17,732 nt of DNA from an uncultured Variovorax sp. Lineage in GTDB: Bacteria; Pseudomonadota; Gammaproteobacteria; Burkholderiales; Burkholderiaceae. The translations under genes were made by a program, and so were the position numbers. The DNA is taken from NCBI GenBank assembly GCA_946478645.1, contig CAMLCW010000063.1, positions 1 to 17,732 of the forward strand, in the 5' to 3' direction. Of this stretch, positions 7,655 to 15,937 are shown piece by piece. The notes beneath the pieces were generated by a model. The model saw only the letters and a program-made list of their open reading frames with translations, was not told the DNA's origin and made no database searches. Positions within the stretch are counted from its first letter, which is position 1; the number at the start of each line of letters is the position of its first letter.

Positions 7655-7718
7655 CGCACGCACGGCAAATGCCGCAGGCGGCGTGCAGCCGGGCATGCGG
7701 ATTGCCCGCGATGGCGCC

Positions 7719-8120
7719 ATGACGAAGAACACCGAACAGGACCATTGGCATCGCAAGCTCGACGCGCGGGCCGCGGAGCTCGAAGCCGAACTCAGGGCCG
7801 CGCGCGACGAATCGCCGAACGACGATCCCACCGCACGCATTCCGCATGTGCAGGTGCCCGACACCGTGGACGCCGCCGACGAGCGGCTGCGCGGCGCGGT
7901 GCGCAGCGCCGAGACCGACCGCGACCTGTCGGAGCTGCGCGACATCGACGCCGCGCGGGAGCGCCTGCGCACCGGCGAGTTCGGCACCTGCATCGACTGC
8001 GGCGCGCCCATTCCGGCCGACCGGCTCGAGGCCCTGCCCGCGGCCGCGCGCTGCGTCGATTGCCAGCAGCGCCACGAGCGCGACCACCCGATCGAGATCC
8101 GCCTGCCGCCGTCGCTCTGA
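7719..8120 (+). CDS. DksA/TraR-family zinc-finger transcription regulator
   Basis: 133 residues (E. coli DksA has 151). The family binds the secondary channel of RNA polymerase and tunes transcription, often with ppGpp. A charged helix at about 10-31 (KLDARAAELEAELRAA) is the first coiled-coil arm. The tip motif PDTVDAADE (47-55) fits DxxDxA as D48, D51 and A53. The second arm runs about 54-86, and the zinc finger CIDC-x17-CVDC (C91, C94, C112, C115) is complete. With both tip acids and all four cysteines it should be functional, probably as a secondary DksA paralogue. No clear Shine-Dalgarno: the start at 7719 lies inside the palindrome ATGGCGCCAT (7711-7720), and an in-frame ATG at 7695 is possible. 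It is divergent from the unknown 473-residue protein with 64 bp between starts. Confidence 0.92.
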   Translation: MTKNTEQDHWHRKLDARAAELEAELRAARDESPNDDPTARIPHVQVPDTVDAADERLRGAVRSAETDRDLSELRDIDAARERLRTGEFGTCIDCGAPIPADRLEALPAAARCVDCQQRHERDHPIEIRLPPSL

Positions 8121-8127
8121 CGCGAAG

Positions 8128-8141
8128 AGGCCTGGCGGCCT
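8128..8141 (+). terminator. Weak candidate terminator after the DksA-like gene
   Basis: AGGCC and GGCCT form a perfect 5-bp stem with loop TGGC, 8 bases after the dksA-like stop, followed by GTTTC. The stem is short and the T-tract poor, so intrinsic termination is doubtful, although the position between two separate functional units fits. Confidence 0.3.
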
Positions 8142-8148
8142 GTTTCGG

Positions 8149-8169
8149 GTGACAACTTTCTGGTTACAC
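8149..8169 (+). promoter_or_regulatory. Candidate promoter/operator of the cus operon
   Basis: The only notably AT-richer stretch before the cus genes holds an imperfect dyad running from GTGACAAC to GGTTACAC, with TACACT (8165-8170) as a possible -10 hexamer. Metal-responsive two-component regulators (CusR/CopR type) bind TTACA- or TGACA-like half-sites in such places. No good -35 is visible and no cusRS genes are in the window. If TACACT is the -10, transcription would begin only about 5-7 bases before the ATG at 8182, giving a nearly leaderless mRNA. Confidence 0.3.
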
Positions 8170-8181
8170 TTCGGCCTGCCC

Positions 8182-8580
8182 ATGGCCTGCCGCCGCACCG
8201 TCTTCCACCGCCTTCCCACTTTGTTGCTCATGGTGGTGGCGCTGCTGTTCTCGCAATGGGCGCTGGCTTCCTACGTCTGCCCGACCGAAGCCGCAGCGGC
8301 GGCGGAGATGGAAATGGCGATGGCCATGGCAGATGGCGAACCCTGCCAAGGCACCGACACCGCGCAGCCGGTGCTGTGCCACCAGTACGCCGCCGACATG
8401 TCGCTGTCCTTCGAGCCGGTGAAGGTCGCCACGCCGTCGCTGCCGGCCATCGTGCAGGTGCTGGCGCTGCCGCTCGTGCTGGCCACCGAAGGCCATGCGC
8501 TGCCGCCGCAGGCACGGCCCGAGACGCAGCATCCACCCCCCGACCCCGTCTTTCTCGCGACCCGCAGACTGCGGGTCTGA
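8182..8580 (+). CDS. Small exported Met/Cys-rich protein at the head of the cus operon
   Basis: 132 residues; family not recognised. The basic start MACRRTVFHR and hydrophobic LPTLLLMVVALLFSQWALA form a signal peptide with probable cleavage after residue 29, so the product is periplasmic. The mature part has Cys33, a methionine cluster EMEMAMAMAD (Met43, 45, 47, 49), Cys55, and Cys66-His67, all plausible Cu(I)/Ag(I) ligands. A second hydrophobic segment (about 87-101) is followed by a Pro-rich tail and a basic C-terminus, so it may be membrane-associated. The position 79 bp before cusC, together with the absence of a cusF gene, suggests a metal-binding accessory. The start lacks a Shine-Dalgarno; an in-frame ATG at 8230 is an alternative but would shorten the signal's basic end. 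Metal binding is inference. Confidence 0.75.
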   Translation: MACRRTVFHRLPTLLLMVVALLFSQWALASYVCPTEAAAAAEMEMAMAMADGEPCQGTDTAQPVLCHQYAADMSLSFEPVKVATPSLPAIVQVLALPLVLATEGHALPPQARPETQHPPPDPVFLATRRLRV

Positions 8581-8659
8581 CACCTCCGTCGACTGACCGT
8601 TGCCGGCGGCGCGGCATGTCCGCGCGCCGGCGAATGCCTCGTTCGTCCACGGAGTTCCC

Positions 8660-9895
8660 ATGTCCTTTTCCCTTTCGCGCGCGGCCGTCCTGGCCGTGGC
8701 GCTGCTGCTGCCGTGCATCGCGCCGGCCGCACCGCTGTCGCTCGAGGCTGCGCTGCAGCTCGCGAGCCGGCGCTCCGAAACGGCTCGCGCTGCACAAGCC
8801 GGCCTGCAGGGCGCCACCGAAGCCGCGCGTGCCGCGGCCCAGTTGCCCGACCCCACGCTGAGCCTGTCGCTCGAGAACCTGCCTGCCGAGGGCGACAGCC
8901 GCTTCCACACGGCGCGCGAACCGATGACGATGAAGCGCATCGGGCTTCGCCAGGAGTGGCTGTCGGCCGAGAAGCGCGCCGCGCGGCAGGCCGCGGCCGA
9001 TGCCTCGGTCGGGCGCGAGCGGGTGCAGTTGCAGGCCGCGGCCGCCGACACCCGGCTGCAGACCGCGCTGGCGTATGTCGATGCCTTCTATGCCGGCGAG
9101 ACGCTGAAGCTCGCGATGCTGGCCCAGCACCATGCCCACGAAGCCGTCGAGGCCGCGCGCGGGCGCCTGGCCTCGGCCGCGGCAGGCAGTGAGGAAGTGC
9201 TGGCGCTCGCGGTGGCGCGCGGTGCGTTGGAGGACGGCGCGGCCGAAGTCCGGCAGCAGCAGCACGCCGCACGGATCGCGCTCGCGCGCTGGACCGGCGT
9301 GCCGTCCGATGCCCTGCTGGCGCCCGGCGCCGTGCCGGCGCCTGCCGAAGAAGCCTATGTGGCACGGCACCCGGCCGTGGCCGCGATGCGGCGCGATGCC
9401 GAGCTGGCCGCGCGCAAGGCTGCGGTCACCGCGTCGGAGCGCGCACCCAACTGGACCTGGGAAGTGGCCTACGGCCAGCGCGCGGGTCGCGCCGACATGG
9501 TGTCGGTGGGGGTGAGCGTTCCGCTGCGCCTCGCGCCCGCCGAGCGCCAGGACCGCGACACCGCTGCCGCGCAGGCCCTGGCCGGCAAGGCCGAAGCCGA
9601 ACTCGCCGAAGCGGTGCGTGCGGCGCGCACCGAGTACCGCACGCTGCGGGCCGATGCCGAGCGCCTGCGGCAGCGCATCGCGCGCTACCACTCGGCCATC
9701 GTGGCGCCGGCGCAGCAGCGCACCGCTGCGGCCACGGCCGCCTACCGCAGCGCACAGGGCAGCCTCGCGCCGCTGTTCGAGGCGCGCGATGCCGAGGTCG
9801 ACGCCGGGCGCCGGCTGTTGGCGCTCGAGCGCGAACTCGCGCGAGCCCAGGTCCAGCTGGCCTTCCGTCCGATCGATGCCGAGGAGGCGCAATGA
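8660..9895 (+). CDS. cusC: CusC/CzcC-type outer-membrane channel (TolC family) of a Cu/Ag RND efflux pump
   Basis: 411 residues. TolC-family outer-membrane factor that forms the exit duct for the CusBA pump. An N-terminal signal spans about residues 1-24, cleaved near APA. Cys20 follows LLLP, a poor lipobox, so acylation as in E. coli CusC is unlikely. Two outer-membrane-efflux repeats follow, rich in Ala/Glu/Arg coiled-coil helices; the first starts at LSLEAALQLASRRSETARAA and includes the pattern LPDPTLSLSLEN. GGAG lies 5 bases before the ATG as a ribosome-binding site. It is shorter than E. coli CusC (about 457) and closer to CzcC in length, but the adaptor and pump downstream are of the Cus type. 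The stop overlaps cusB as ATGA (9892-9895), so the genes are translationally coupled. Confidence 0.92.
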   Translation: MSFSLSRAAVLAVALLLPCIAPAAPLSLEAALQLASRRSETARAAQAGLQGATEAARAAAQLPDPTLSLSLENLPAEGDSRFHTAREPMTMKRIGLRQEWLSAEKRAARQAAADASVGRERVQLQAAAADTRLQTALAYVDAFYAGETLKLAMLAQHHAHEAVEAARGRLASAAAGSEEVLALAVARGALEDGAAEVRQQQHAARIALARWTGVPSDALLAPGAVPAPAEEAYVARHPAVAAMRRDAELAARKAAVTASERAPNWTWEVAYGQRAGRADMVSVGVSVPLRLAPAERQDRDTAAAQALAGKAEAELAEAVRAARTEYRTLRADAERLRQRIARYHSAIVAPAQQRTAAATAAYRSAQGSLAPLFEARDAEVDAGRRLLALERELARAQVQLAFRPIDAEEAQ

Positions 9896-11175
9896 ACCAC
9901 CCGAACGCACACCGCAAAAGCAACCGCATCCTTGGCCTCTCGCTCGTCGGCGCGCTGCTGCTGGGCTCCGGCGCCTTCTACCTGGGCCGCCGAACCGCGC
10001 CGCCCGCCGAGGCACCGATGGCCGCCGCCAGCGAAGCCGCCGCCGCGCCGGAAGAACGCAAGGTGCTCTACTGGCACGACCCGATGGTGCCCGGCCCGCG
10101 CTTCGACAAGCCCGGCCCGTCGCCGTTCATGGACATGCAGCTGGTGCCGATGTATGCCGACAGCGGCGACGGCGAGGGCGGCGTGAAGATCAGCCCCGCC
10201 GTGCAGCAGAACCTCGGCATCCGCCTGGCCGAGGTGCGCCGCGTCGCGCAGGCATCGACCTTCGATGCCGTCGGCACGGTGCAGTTCGACGAGCGCCTCG
10301 TCGCCGCGGTGCAGACCCGCGTGGCCGGCTATGTCGAGCGGCTGTCGGTGCGCGCGCCGATGGAGCGCGTGCGAAAGGGCCAGGCGCTCGCGACGGTGTT
10401 CGCGCCCGACTGGCTGGCGCCGCAGAACGAGTGGCTCGCGCTGCGCCGCGCCGGTGCTTCGGCCGAGCTGGTCGCGGCGGCGCGCGAACGCATGCAGGCG
10501 CTGTCGATCCCGGCCGAACTCATCCGCCAGAGCGAGAAGAGCGGCACCGCGCAGGCGCGCTACGTGATCGCCGCGCCGGCCGACGGCGTGGTGGCCGAGC
10601 TCGGCGTGCGCGAAGGCGCCGCGGTCACGCCCGGCATGACGCTGTTCCGCATCGCCGGTCTCGGCAAGGTGTGGGCGGTGGCTGAGATTCCTGAAGCGCA
10701 GGCGGTGCGCCTCGCGCGGGGGCAGAAGGCCCGCGCCACGCTGCAGGCCGATGCGTCGCAGTCGTTCGAAGGCAGGCTCGACGAGATCCTGCCCGAGATC
10801 CAGCCGGCCTCGCGCACGCTGAAGGCGCGCTTCACGGTCGACAACGCGGGCGGGCAGCTGGTGCCCGGCATGCTGCTGCGGCTCGCGCTCTCGGGGCCGT
10901 CGGCAAGCCGGCTGGTGGTGCCGGCCGAAGCGGTGATCCGCACCGGCCGGCGCGCGGTCGTGATCGTGCGCAACGCGGGCGGCGCCTTCGAACCGCGCGA
11001 GTTGACGCTGGGCGCCGAGGCGGGCGACGACACCGAGGTGCTGTCGGGCCTGGCCGAAGGCGAGCAGGTGGTGGCCAGCGGCCAGTTCCTGATCGACTCC
11101 GAAGCGCGGCTGCGCTCGGTGCTCGGCAACATGGCGGCACCCGCCGCCGCGGCGCCGGAGGGAGAGAAGCGATGA
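9892..11175 (+). CDS. cusB: CusB periplasmic adaptor (membrane fusion protein) of the Cu/Ag efflux pump
   Basis: 427 residues. An N-terminal membrane anchor or uncleaved signal (about 11-30) is followed by a heavy-metal-binding segment [18 protein letters not shown], then [14 protein letters not shown]. The DPM and FMDM methionines (Met65, Met80, Met82) correspond to the three Cu(I)/Ag(I) ligands of E. coli CusB. The rest is the usual adaptor: barrel-sandwich/lipoyl halves ([12 protein letters not shown], later [18 protein letters not shown]), a short alpha-hairpin (about 180-215), a beta-barrel ([16 protein letters not shown]) and a membrane-proximal domain ending in the E. coli-like [20 protein letters not shown]. 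No CusF-like domain is fused at the C-terminus. GGAGG inside the end of cusC is its ribosome-binding site; the stop overlaps cusA as ATGA (11172-11175). Confidence 0.96.
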   Translation: MNHPNAHRKSNRILGLSLVGALLLGSGAFYLGRRTAPPAEAPMAAASEAAAAPEERKVLYWHDPMVPGPRFDKPGPSPFMDMQLVPMYADSGDGEGGVKISPAVQQNLGIRLAEVRRVAQASTFDAVGTVQFDERLVAAVQTRVAGYVERLSVRAPMERVRKGQALATVFAPDWLAPQNEWLALRRAGASAELVAAARERMQALSIPAELIRQSEKSGTAQARYVIAAPADGVVAELGVREGAAVTPGMTLFRIAGLGKVWAVAEIPEAQAVRLARGQKARATLQADASQSFEGRLDEILPEIQPASRTLKARFTVDNAGGQLVPGMLLRLALSGPSASRLVVPAEAVIRTGRRAVVIVRNAGGAFEPRELTLGAEAGDDTEVLSGLAEGEQVVASGQFLIDSEARLRSVLGNMAAPAAAAPEGEKR

Positions 11176-14100
11176 TCGCGGCCCTGATCCGCTGGTCGGT
11201 CGGCAACCGCTTCCTGGTGCTGATCGCGACCGGCTTCCTCGTTGCGGCCGGCGTCTGGTCGGTGGCGCACACGCCGCTCGATGCGCTGCCCGACCTGTCG
11301 GACACACAGGTCATCATCCGCACGCCGTACCCCGGCAAGGCGCCGCAGGTGGTCGAGGACCTCGTCACCTATCCGCTCACCACCACCATGCTCAGCGTGC
11401 CCGGCGCGAAGACGGTGCGCGGCTACTCGTTCTTCGGCGACTCCTTCGTCTACGTGCTGTTCGACGACGACACCGACCCCTACTGGGCGCGCTCGCGCGT
11501 GGTGGAGTACTTGAACCAGGTGCAGAGCCGGCTGCCCGCGGGCGCCAACGCCGCGCTCGGCCCCGACGCCACCGGCGTGGGCTGGATCTACGAGTACGCG
11601 CTGGTCGACCGCAGCGGCCGGCACGACATCGGCCAGCTGCGTGCGCTCAACGACTGGTTCCTGCGCTTCGAACTCAAGACGGTGCCCGACGTGGCCGAAG
11701 TCGCGAGCATCGGCGGCATGGTGCGCCAGTACCAGGTGGTGCTCGATCCCGACCGCATGCGCGCGCTCGGCATCGCGCAGCAGGCCGTGGTCCAGGCGCT
11801 GCAGCAGGCCAACCAGGCCGCGGGCGGCTCGGTGGTGGAGGCGGCCGAGGCCGAGTACATGGTGCGCTCGCGCGGCTACCTGCGCTCGCTCGACGATTTC
11901 CGGACCATCCCGATCGCGCTGGCCGGCAGCACGCCGGTGCTGTTGCGCGACGTGGCGAGCGTGCAGGTCGGCCCCGAGATGCGGCGCGGCATCGCCGAGC
12001 TCGACGGCGAGGGCGAGGTCGCGGGCGGCGTGGTGGTCATGCGCTCGGGCAAGAACGCGCGCTCGACCATCGAGGCCGTGAAGGCCCGGCTCGAGGCGCT
12101 CAAGCCGGGCCTGCCGCCGGGCGTGGAGATCGTCACCACCTACGACCGCTCGCTCCTGATCGACCGCGCCGTCGACAACCTGCGCGGCAAGCTGGTGGAG
12201 GAATTCATCGTGGTCGCGCTGGTCTGCGCGGTGTTCCTGTTCCACCTGCGCTCGGCGCTGGTGGCGGTGGTGGCGCTGCCGATCGGCGTGCTGGCCGCGG
12301 CCATCGTGATGCACTGGCAGGGCGTCAACGCCAACATCATGTCGCTCGGCGGCATCGCGATCGCGATCGGCGCGATGGTCGACGGCGCGATCGTGATGGT
12401 CGAGAACCTGCACAAGCACATCGAGGCCTTCGAAACCGCCGAGGGGCGCGCGCCCGACGCGGCCGAGCGCTGGCGGCTGGTGGCCGATGCCTCGGTCGAG
12501 GTCGGCCCGGCGCTGTTCTTCTCGCTCTTGGTGATCACGCTGTCGTTCGTGCCGGTGTTCTCGCTCGAGGCGCAGGAGGGGCGGCTGTTCTCGCCACTCG
12601 CCTTCACCAAGACCTACGCCATGGCGGCGGCCGCGGGCCTGTCGGTCACGCTGATCCCGGTGCTCATGGGCTACCTGGTGCGCGGGCGCATCCCGCACGA
12701 GGCCGCGAACCCGGTGAACCGCCTGCTGATGGCGGCGTACAGGCCGGTGCTCGAAGGCGTGCTGCGCTTTCCCAAGAGCACGCTCGTGATCGCGGCGCTG
12801 CTGCTGGCCTCCACGGCGGTGCCGCTCGCGCGGCTCGGCGGCGAGTTCATGCCGCCGCTCGACGAAGGCGACCTGCTCTACATGCCGTCGGCGCTGCCGG
12901 GGCTGTCGGTCTCGAAGGCGGCCGCGCTGCTGCAGCAGACCGACCGGCTCATCAAGACCGTGCCCGAGGTCGAACGCGTGTTCGGCAAGGCCGGCCGCGC
13001 CGACACCGCCACCGACCCGGCGCCGCTCGAGATGTTCGAGACCACGATCCGCTTCAAGCCGCGCTCGGAATGGCGCGCGGGCATGACGCCCGAGCGGCTG
13101 GTGGAGGAGCTCGACCGCGCGGTGAAGGTGCCGGGGCTCACCAACGTCTGGGTGCCGCCGATCCGCAACCGCATCGACATGCTGGCCACCGGCATCAAGA
13201 GCCCCGTCGGCATCAAGGTGGCGGGCACCGACCTGGCCACCATCGACGCGGTCACCACGCAGATCGAGGCCGCGGTGAAAGACGTGCCCGGTGTGTCGTC
13301 GGCGCTGGCCGAACGGCTCACCGGCGGGCGCTACATCGACGTCGAGGTCGACCGGCTCGCGGCCGCGCGCCACGGGTTGTCGGTGGCCGACGTGCAGGCC
13401 GTGGTCGCCACCGCCGTCGGCGGCGACAACGTGGGCGAAGTGGTGCAGGGGCGCGAGCGCTATCCGATCAACGTGCGCTATCCGCGTGAGTTCCGCGATT
13501 CGCTCGAGCGGCTGCGCGATCTGCCCTTCGTGACACCGCGCGGCGCGCAATTGCTGCTCGGCGACGTCGCGAAGATCCACATCACGCAGGGCCCGCCGAT
13601 GCTGCGCAGCGAGAACGCGCGCCTGTCGGGCTGGGTCTACGTGGACGTGCGCGGGCGCGACCTGCGCTCCGCCGTCACCGCGATGCAGGCCGCGGTCGAC
13701 AAGGCCGTGCAACTGCCCGCGGGCTATTCGGTGTCGTGGTCGGGCCAGTTCGAATACCTCGAGCGCGCGACCGAGCGGCTCCAGGTCGTGGTTCCCGTGA
13801 CGCTCGCCGTGATCTTCGTGCTGCTGTACCTGCTGTTCCGCTCCGTCGGCGATGCGGCGCTCGTGATGGCCGCGGTGCCGTTCTCGCTGGTCGGCGGCTT
13901 CTGGCTGGTGTGGGCGATGGGCCATGCGGTGTCGGTCGCCACGGCGGTGGGCTTCATCGCGCTCGCGGGCGTGGCGGCCGAGTTCGGCGTGGTGATGCTG
14001 GTCTACCTGCAGAACGCGCTCGCGCGCCGGCTCGCGGCCGGCGAGCCGATGAACCGCGAAACCCTGCTGGCGGCGATCCGCGAAGGTGCCGTGCTGCGCG

Positions 14101-14342
14101 TGCGGCCCAAGGCGATGACCGTCGCGGTCGTGATGGCGGGGCTGCTGCCGATCCTCTGGGGCAGCGGCACCGGCGCCGAGGTGATGACGCGCATCGCGGC
14201 GCCGATGGTCGGCGGCATGGTCACCGCGCCGCTGCTCAGCATGCTCGTCGTGCCGGCGGCCTGGTACCTGATGCGCCGCCGCGGGTTGCGCGCCGCGCGC
14301 CTCGACCGCGCGCTGCGGCTGGACGCACCCAACACGGGGTGA
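11172..14342 (+). CDS. cusA: CusA inner-membrane RND pump for Cu(I)/Ag(I)
   Basis: 1056 residues (E. coli CusA 1047), matching it closely along its whole length, for example [29 protein letters not shown] and [21 protein letters not shown]. Proton-driven pump with 12 transmembrane helices and two large periplasmic loops. The three-methionine metal site of E. coli CusA (M573, M623, M672) is present as Met571 (LLYMPS), Met621 (PLEMFET) and Met670 (RIDML), which indicates Cu/Ag rather than Zn/Co/Cd specificity. Proton-relay residues are kept: Asp404 in [10 protein letters not shown], Glu937 in GVAAEFGVV and Lys980 in [20 protein letters not shown] ribosome-binding site lies inside the end of cusB. 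Last gene of the cusCBA unit; 143 bp separate it from cydA. Confidence 0.97.
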   Translation: MIAALIRWSVGNRFLVLIATGFLVAAGVWSVAHTPLDALPDLSDTQVIIRTPYPGKAPQVVEDLVTYPLTTTMLSVPGAKTVRGYSFFGDSFVYVLFDDDTDPYWARSRVVEYLNQVQSRLPAGANAALGPDATGVGWIYEYALVDRSGRHDIGQLRALNDWFLRFELKTVPDVAEVASIGGMVRQYQVVLDPDRMRALGIAQQAVVQALQQANQAAGGSVVEAAEAEYMVRSRGYLRSLDDFRTIPIALAGSTPVLLRDVASVQVGPEMRRGIAELDGEGEVAGGVVVMRSGKNARSTIEAVKARLEALKPGLPPGVEIVTTYDRSLLIDRAVDNLRGKLVEEFIVVALVCAVFLFHLRSALVAVVALPIGVLAAAIVMHWQGVNANIMSLGGIAIAIGAMVDGAIVMVENLHKHIEAFETAEGRAPDAAERWRLVADASVEVGPALFFSLLVITLSFVPVFSLEAQEGRLFSPLAFTKTYAMAAAAGLSVTLIPVLMGYLVRGRIPHEAANPVNRLLMAAYRPVLEGVLRFPKSTLVIAALLLASTAVPLARLGGEFMPPLDEGDLLYMPSALPGLSVSKAAALLQQTDRLIKTVPEVERVFGKAGRADTATDPAPLEMFETTIRFKPRSEWRAGMTPERLVEELDRAVKVPGLTNVWVPPIRNRIDMLATGIKSPVGIKVAGTDLATIDAVTTQIEAAVKDVPGVSSALAERLTGGRYIDVEVDRLAAARHGLSVADVQAVVATAVGGDNVGEVVQGRERYPINVRYPREFRDSLERLRDLPFVTPRGAQLLLGDVAKIHITQGPPMLRSENARLSGWVYVDVRGRDLRSAVTAMQAAVDKAVQLPAGYSVSWSGQFEYLERATERLQVVVPVTLAVIFVLLYLLFRSVGDAALVMAAVPFSLVGGFWLVWAMGHAVSVATAVGFIALAGVAAEFGVVMLVYLQNALARRLAAGEPMNRETLLAAIREGAVLRVRPKAMTVAVVMAGLLPILWGSGTGAEVMTRIAAPMVGGMVTAPLLSMLVVPAAWYLMRRRGLRAARLDRALRLDAPNTG

Positions 14343-14485
14343 GTCGATTTGTTCCTTGCGCGATCGGCGCGGGGCGCGAAGAATTGGGCTGCACCCGGTG
14401 CCGGAGCGGACGCGACTTTCGCCTACGCCGTCTCCGGGCGATCCCGCGCCTGCCGCCGCCAGGTGCGAAGAAAAGGTACAGCCGC
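14343..14485 (+). other. Intergenic region between cusA and cydA
   Basis: 143 bp without a convincing gene. CCGGAG (14401-14406) and CTCCGG (14432-14437) can pair across a 25-base loop, too weak for a terminator. No FNR/ANR-type TTGAT-N4-ATCAA box was found. AAAAGG at 14471-14476 lies 9 bases before the cydA ATG and is its probable ribosome-binding site. Whether cydAB has its own promoter here or is read through from cus cannot be decided by eye. Confidence 0.5.
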
Positions 14486-15937
14486 ATGGATGCCCTCCTG
14501 CTCGCCAGAATCCAGTTCGGTTTCACGATCTCGTTCCACATCATCTTCCCGGCGCTCACCATCGGGCTGGCCAGCTACCTGGCGGTGCTCGAGGCGCTGT
14601 GGCTGCGCACCGGGCGCAAGGTCTACATCGACCTCTACCAGTTCTGGATCAAGGTCTTTGCCGTGGCTTTCGGCATGGGCGTGGTGTCGGGGCTGGTCAT
14701 GGCCTACCAGTTCGGCACCAACTGGAGCAACTTCTCGCGCTTCGCCGGCGGTGTCACCGGGCCGCTGCTCGCCTACGAGGTGCTCACGGCCTTCTTCCTC
14801 GAAGCGGGCTTCCTCGGCGTGATGCTGTTCGGGCGCGAGCGCGTGGGGCCGGCGCTGCACTTCGTCTCCACGCTCGCGGTGGCGCTCGGCACGCTGGTCT
14901 CCGCCACCTGGATCCTGGCCTCGAACAGCTGGATGCACACGCCCCAGGGCCACGAGATCATCGATGGGCGCGTGGTGCCGGTCGACTGGTTCAAGGTGAT
15001 CTTCAATCCCTCGTTCCCGTACCGGCTCGTGCACACGGTGGTCGCCTCGTACATCGCGACCGCGCTCATGGTGGCGGGCGCCGCGGCCTGGCACCTGCTG
15101 CGCGGCAACGACAACACGCGCGTGCGCACCATGCTCTCCATGGCCTTGTGGATGCTGCTCGCCGCGGCGCCGCTGCAGGCGGTCATCGGCGACCAGCACG
15201 GGCTCAACACGCTCGAGCACCAGCCCGCCAAGCTGGCCGCGATCGAGGGCCACTGGGAGCGCACGCCCGAAGGCGAGGGCGTGCCGCTCCTTCTCTTCGG
15301 CTGGCCCGACATGGCGGCCGAGACCACGCGCTACGCGCTCGAGATACCGCGCGCAGGCAGCCTGCTGCTCACGCACAGCTGGGACGGACAGATCCCCGCG
15401 CTCAAGGACTTCGCGCCCGAAGACCGGCCCAATTCCACCATCGTGTTCTGGACCTTCCGCGCCATGGTCGGCCTGGGCGTGCTGATGATCGCGCTCGCGT
15501 TCTGGGGCCTCTGGCTGCGGCGCGGCGGGCGCGTGTATGCGAAGCGAGGCTTCCTGCGCTTCGCGCTTGCGCTGTCGCCGGCCGGGCTGGTGGCGATCCT
15601 CGCCGGTTGGTACACGACCGAGATCGGCCGCCAGCCCTGGATCGTCCACGGCTTGATGCGCACGGCCGATGCCGCGTCGCCACAGCATTCGGCCGCGCAG
15701 GTCGGCTTCACGCTGCTGCTGTTCGTGGTCGTGTACTTCGTGGTGTTCGGCGCGGGCACGGCCTACGGCCTGCGGCTGATCGTCAAGGGCCCCGCGAGCG
15801 ACGAGGCCGAACGCCCACCGCGCGGCGGGCCGGGCGCCCCACGCACCCCCGCGCGGCCGATGTCGGCCGCACCCGAAGACGACCACGCCGGCGCCAGCGC
15901 GGCGCAGCAACCGGAGGACGGCCGCCATGGGCATTGA
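14486..15937 (+). CDS. cydA: Cytochrome bd-type (CIO-like) ubiquinol oxidase subunit I
   Basis: 483 residues, the length of cyanide-insensitive-type CioA. Haem-bearing subunit of the copper-free quinol oxidase in the inner membrane. Haem ligands by comparison with E. coli CydA: His18 in ISFHIIFPA (b595, E. coli H19), His183 in YRLVHTVV (b558, H186) and Met327 in FRAMVGLG (b558, M393). Glu98 and Glu106 (E99/E107) in YEVLTAFFLEAGFLG are present. The quinol loop QPAKLAAIEGHWE keeps Lys249 and Glu254 (K252/E257) and is of the short Q-loop type. GRQPW follows near the C-terminus. After the last helix comes an unusual tail of about 50 residues, rich in Pro/Ala/Gly and charged residues. The ATG is supported by AAAAGG upstream. 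It overlaps cydB by 11 bases. Confidence 0.96.
   Translation: MDALLLARIQFGFTISFHIIFPALTIGLASYLAVLEALWLRTGRKVYIDLYQFWIKVFAVAFGMGVVSGLVMAYQFGTNWSNFSRFAGGVTGPLLAYEVLTAFFLEAGFLGVMLFGRERVGPALHFVSTLAVALGTLVSATWILASNSWMHTPQGHEIIDGRVVPVDWFKVIFNPSFPYRLVHTVVASYIATALMVAGAAAWHLLRGNDNTRVRTMLSMALWMLLAAAPLQAVIGDQHGLNTLEHQPAKLAAIEGHWERTPEGEGVPLLLFGWPDMAAETTRYALEIPRAGSLLLTHSWDGQIPALKDFAPEDRPNSTIVFWTFRAMVGLGVLMIALAFWGLWLRRGGRVYAKRGFLRFALALSPAGLVAILAGWYTTEIGRQPWIVHGLMRTADAASPQHSAAQVGFTLLLFVVVYFVVFGAGTAYGLRLIVKGPASDEAERPPRGGPGAPRTPARPMSAAPEDDHAGASAAQQPEDGRHGH

Noticed and set aside
7655..8155. N-terminal extension of the 473-residue unknown protein to a start at 8155
   Set aside because: This part is antisense to the DksA-like gene, whose zinc finger and tip motif prove the other strand is coding.
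10560..13925. 1121-residue minus-strand open frame
   Set aside because: Antisense to cusB/cusA; its His/Arg/Asp-rich low-complexity translation is typical of stop-poor frames in GC-rich DNA, with no domain.
14401..14437. CCGGAG/CTCCGG pair as a terminator after cusA
   Set aside because: Only 6 bp with a 25-base loop and no T-tract; not enough for intrinsic termination.
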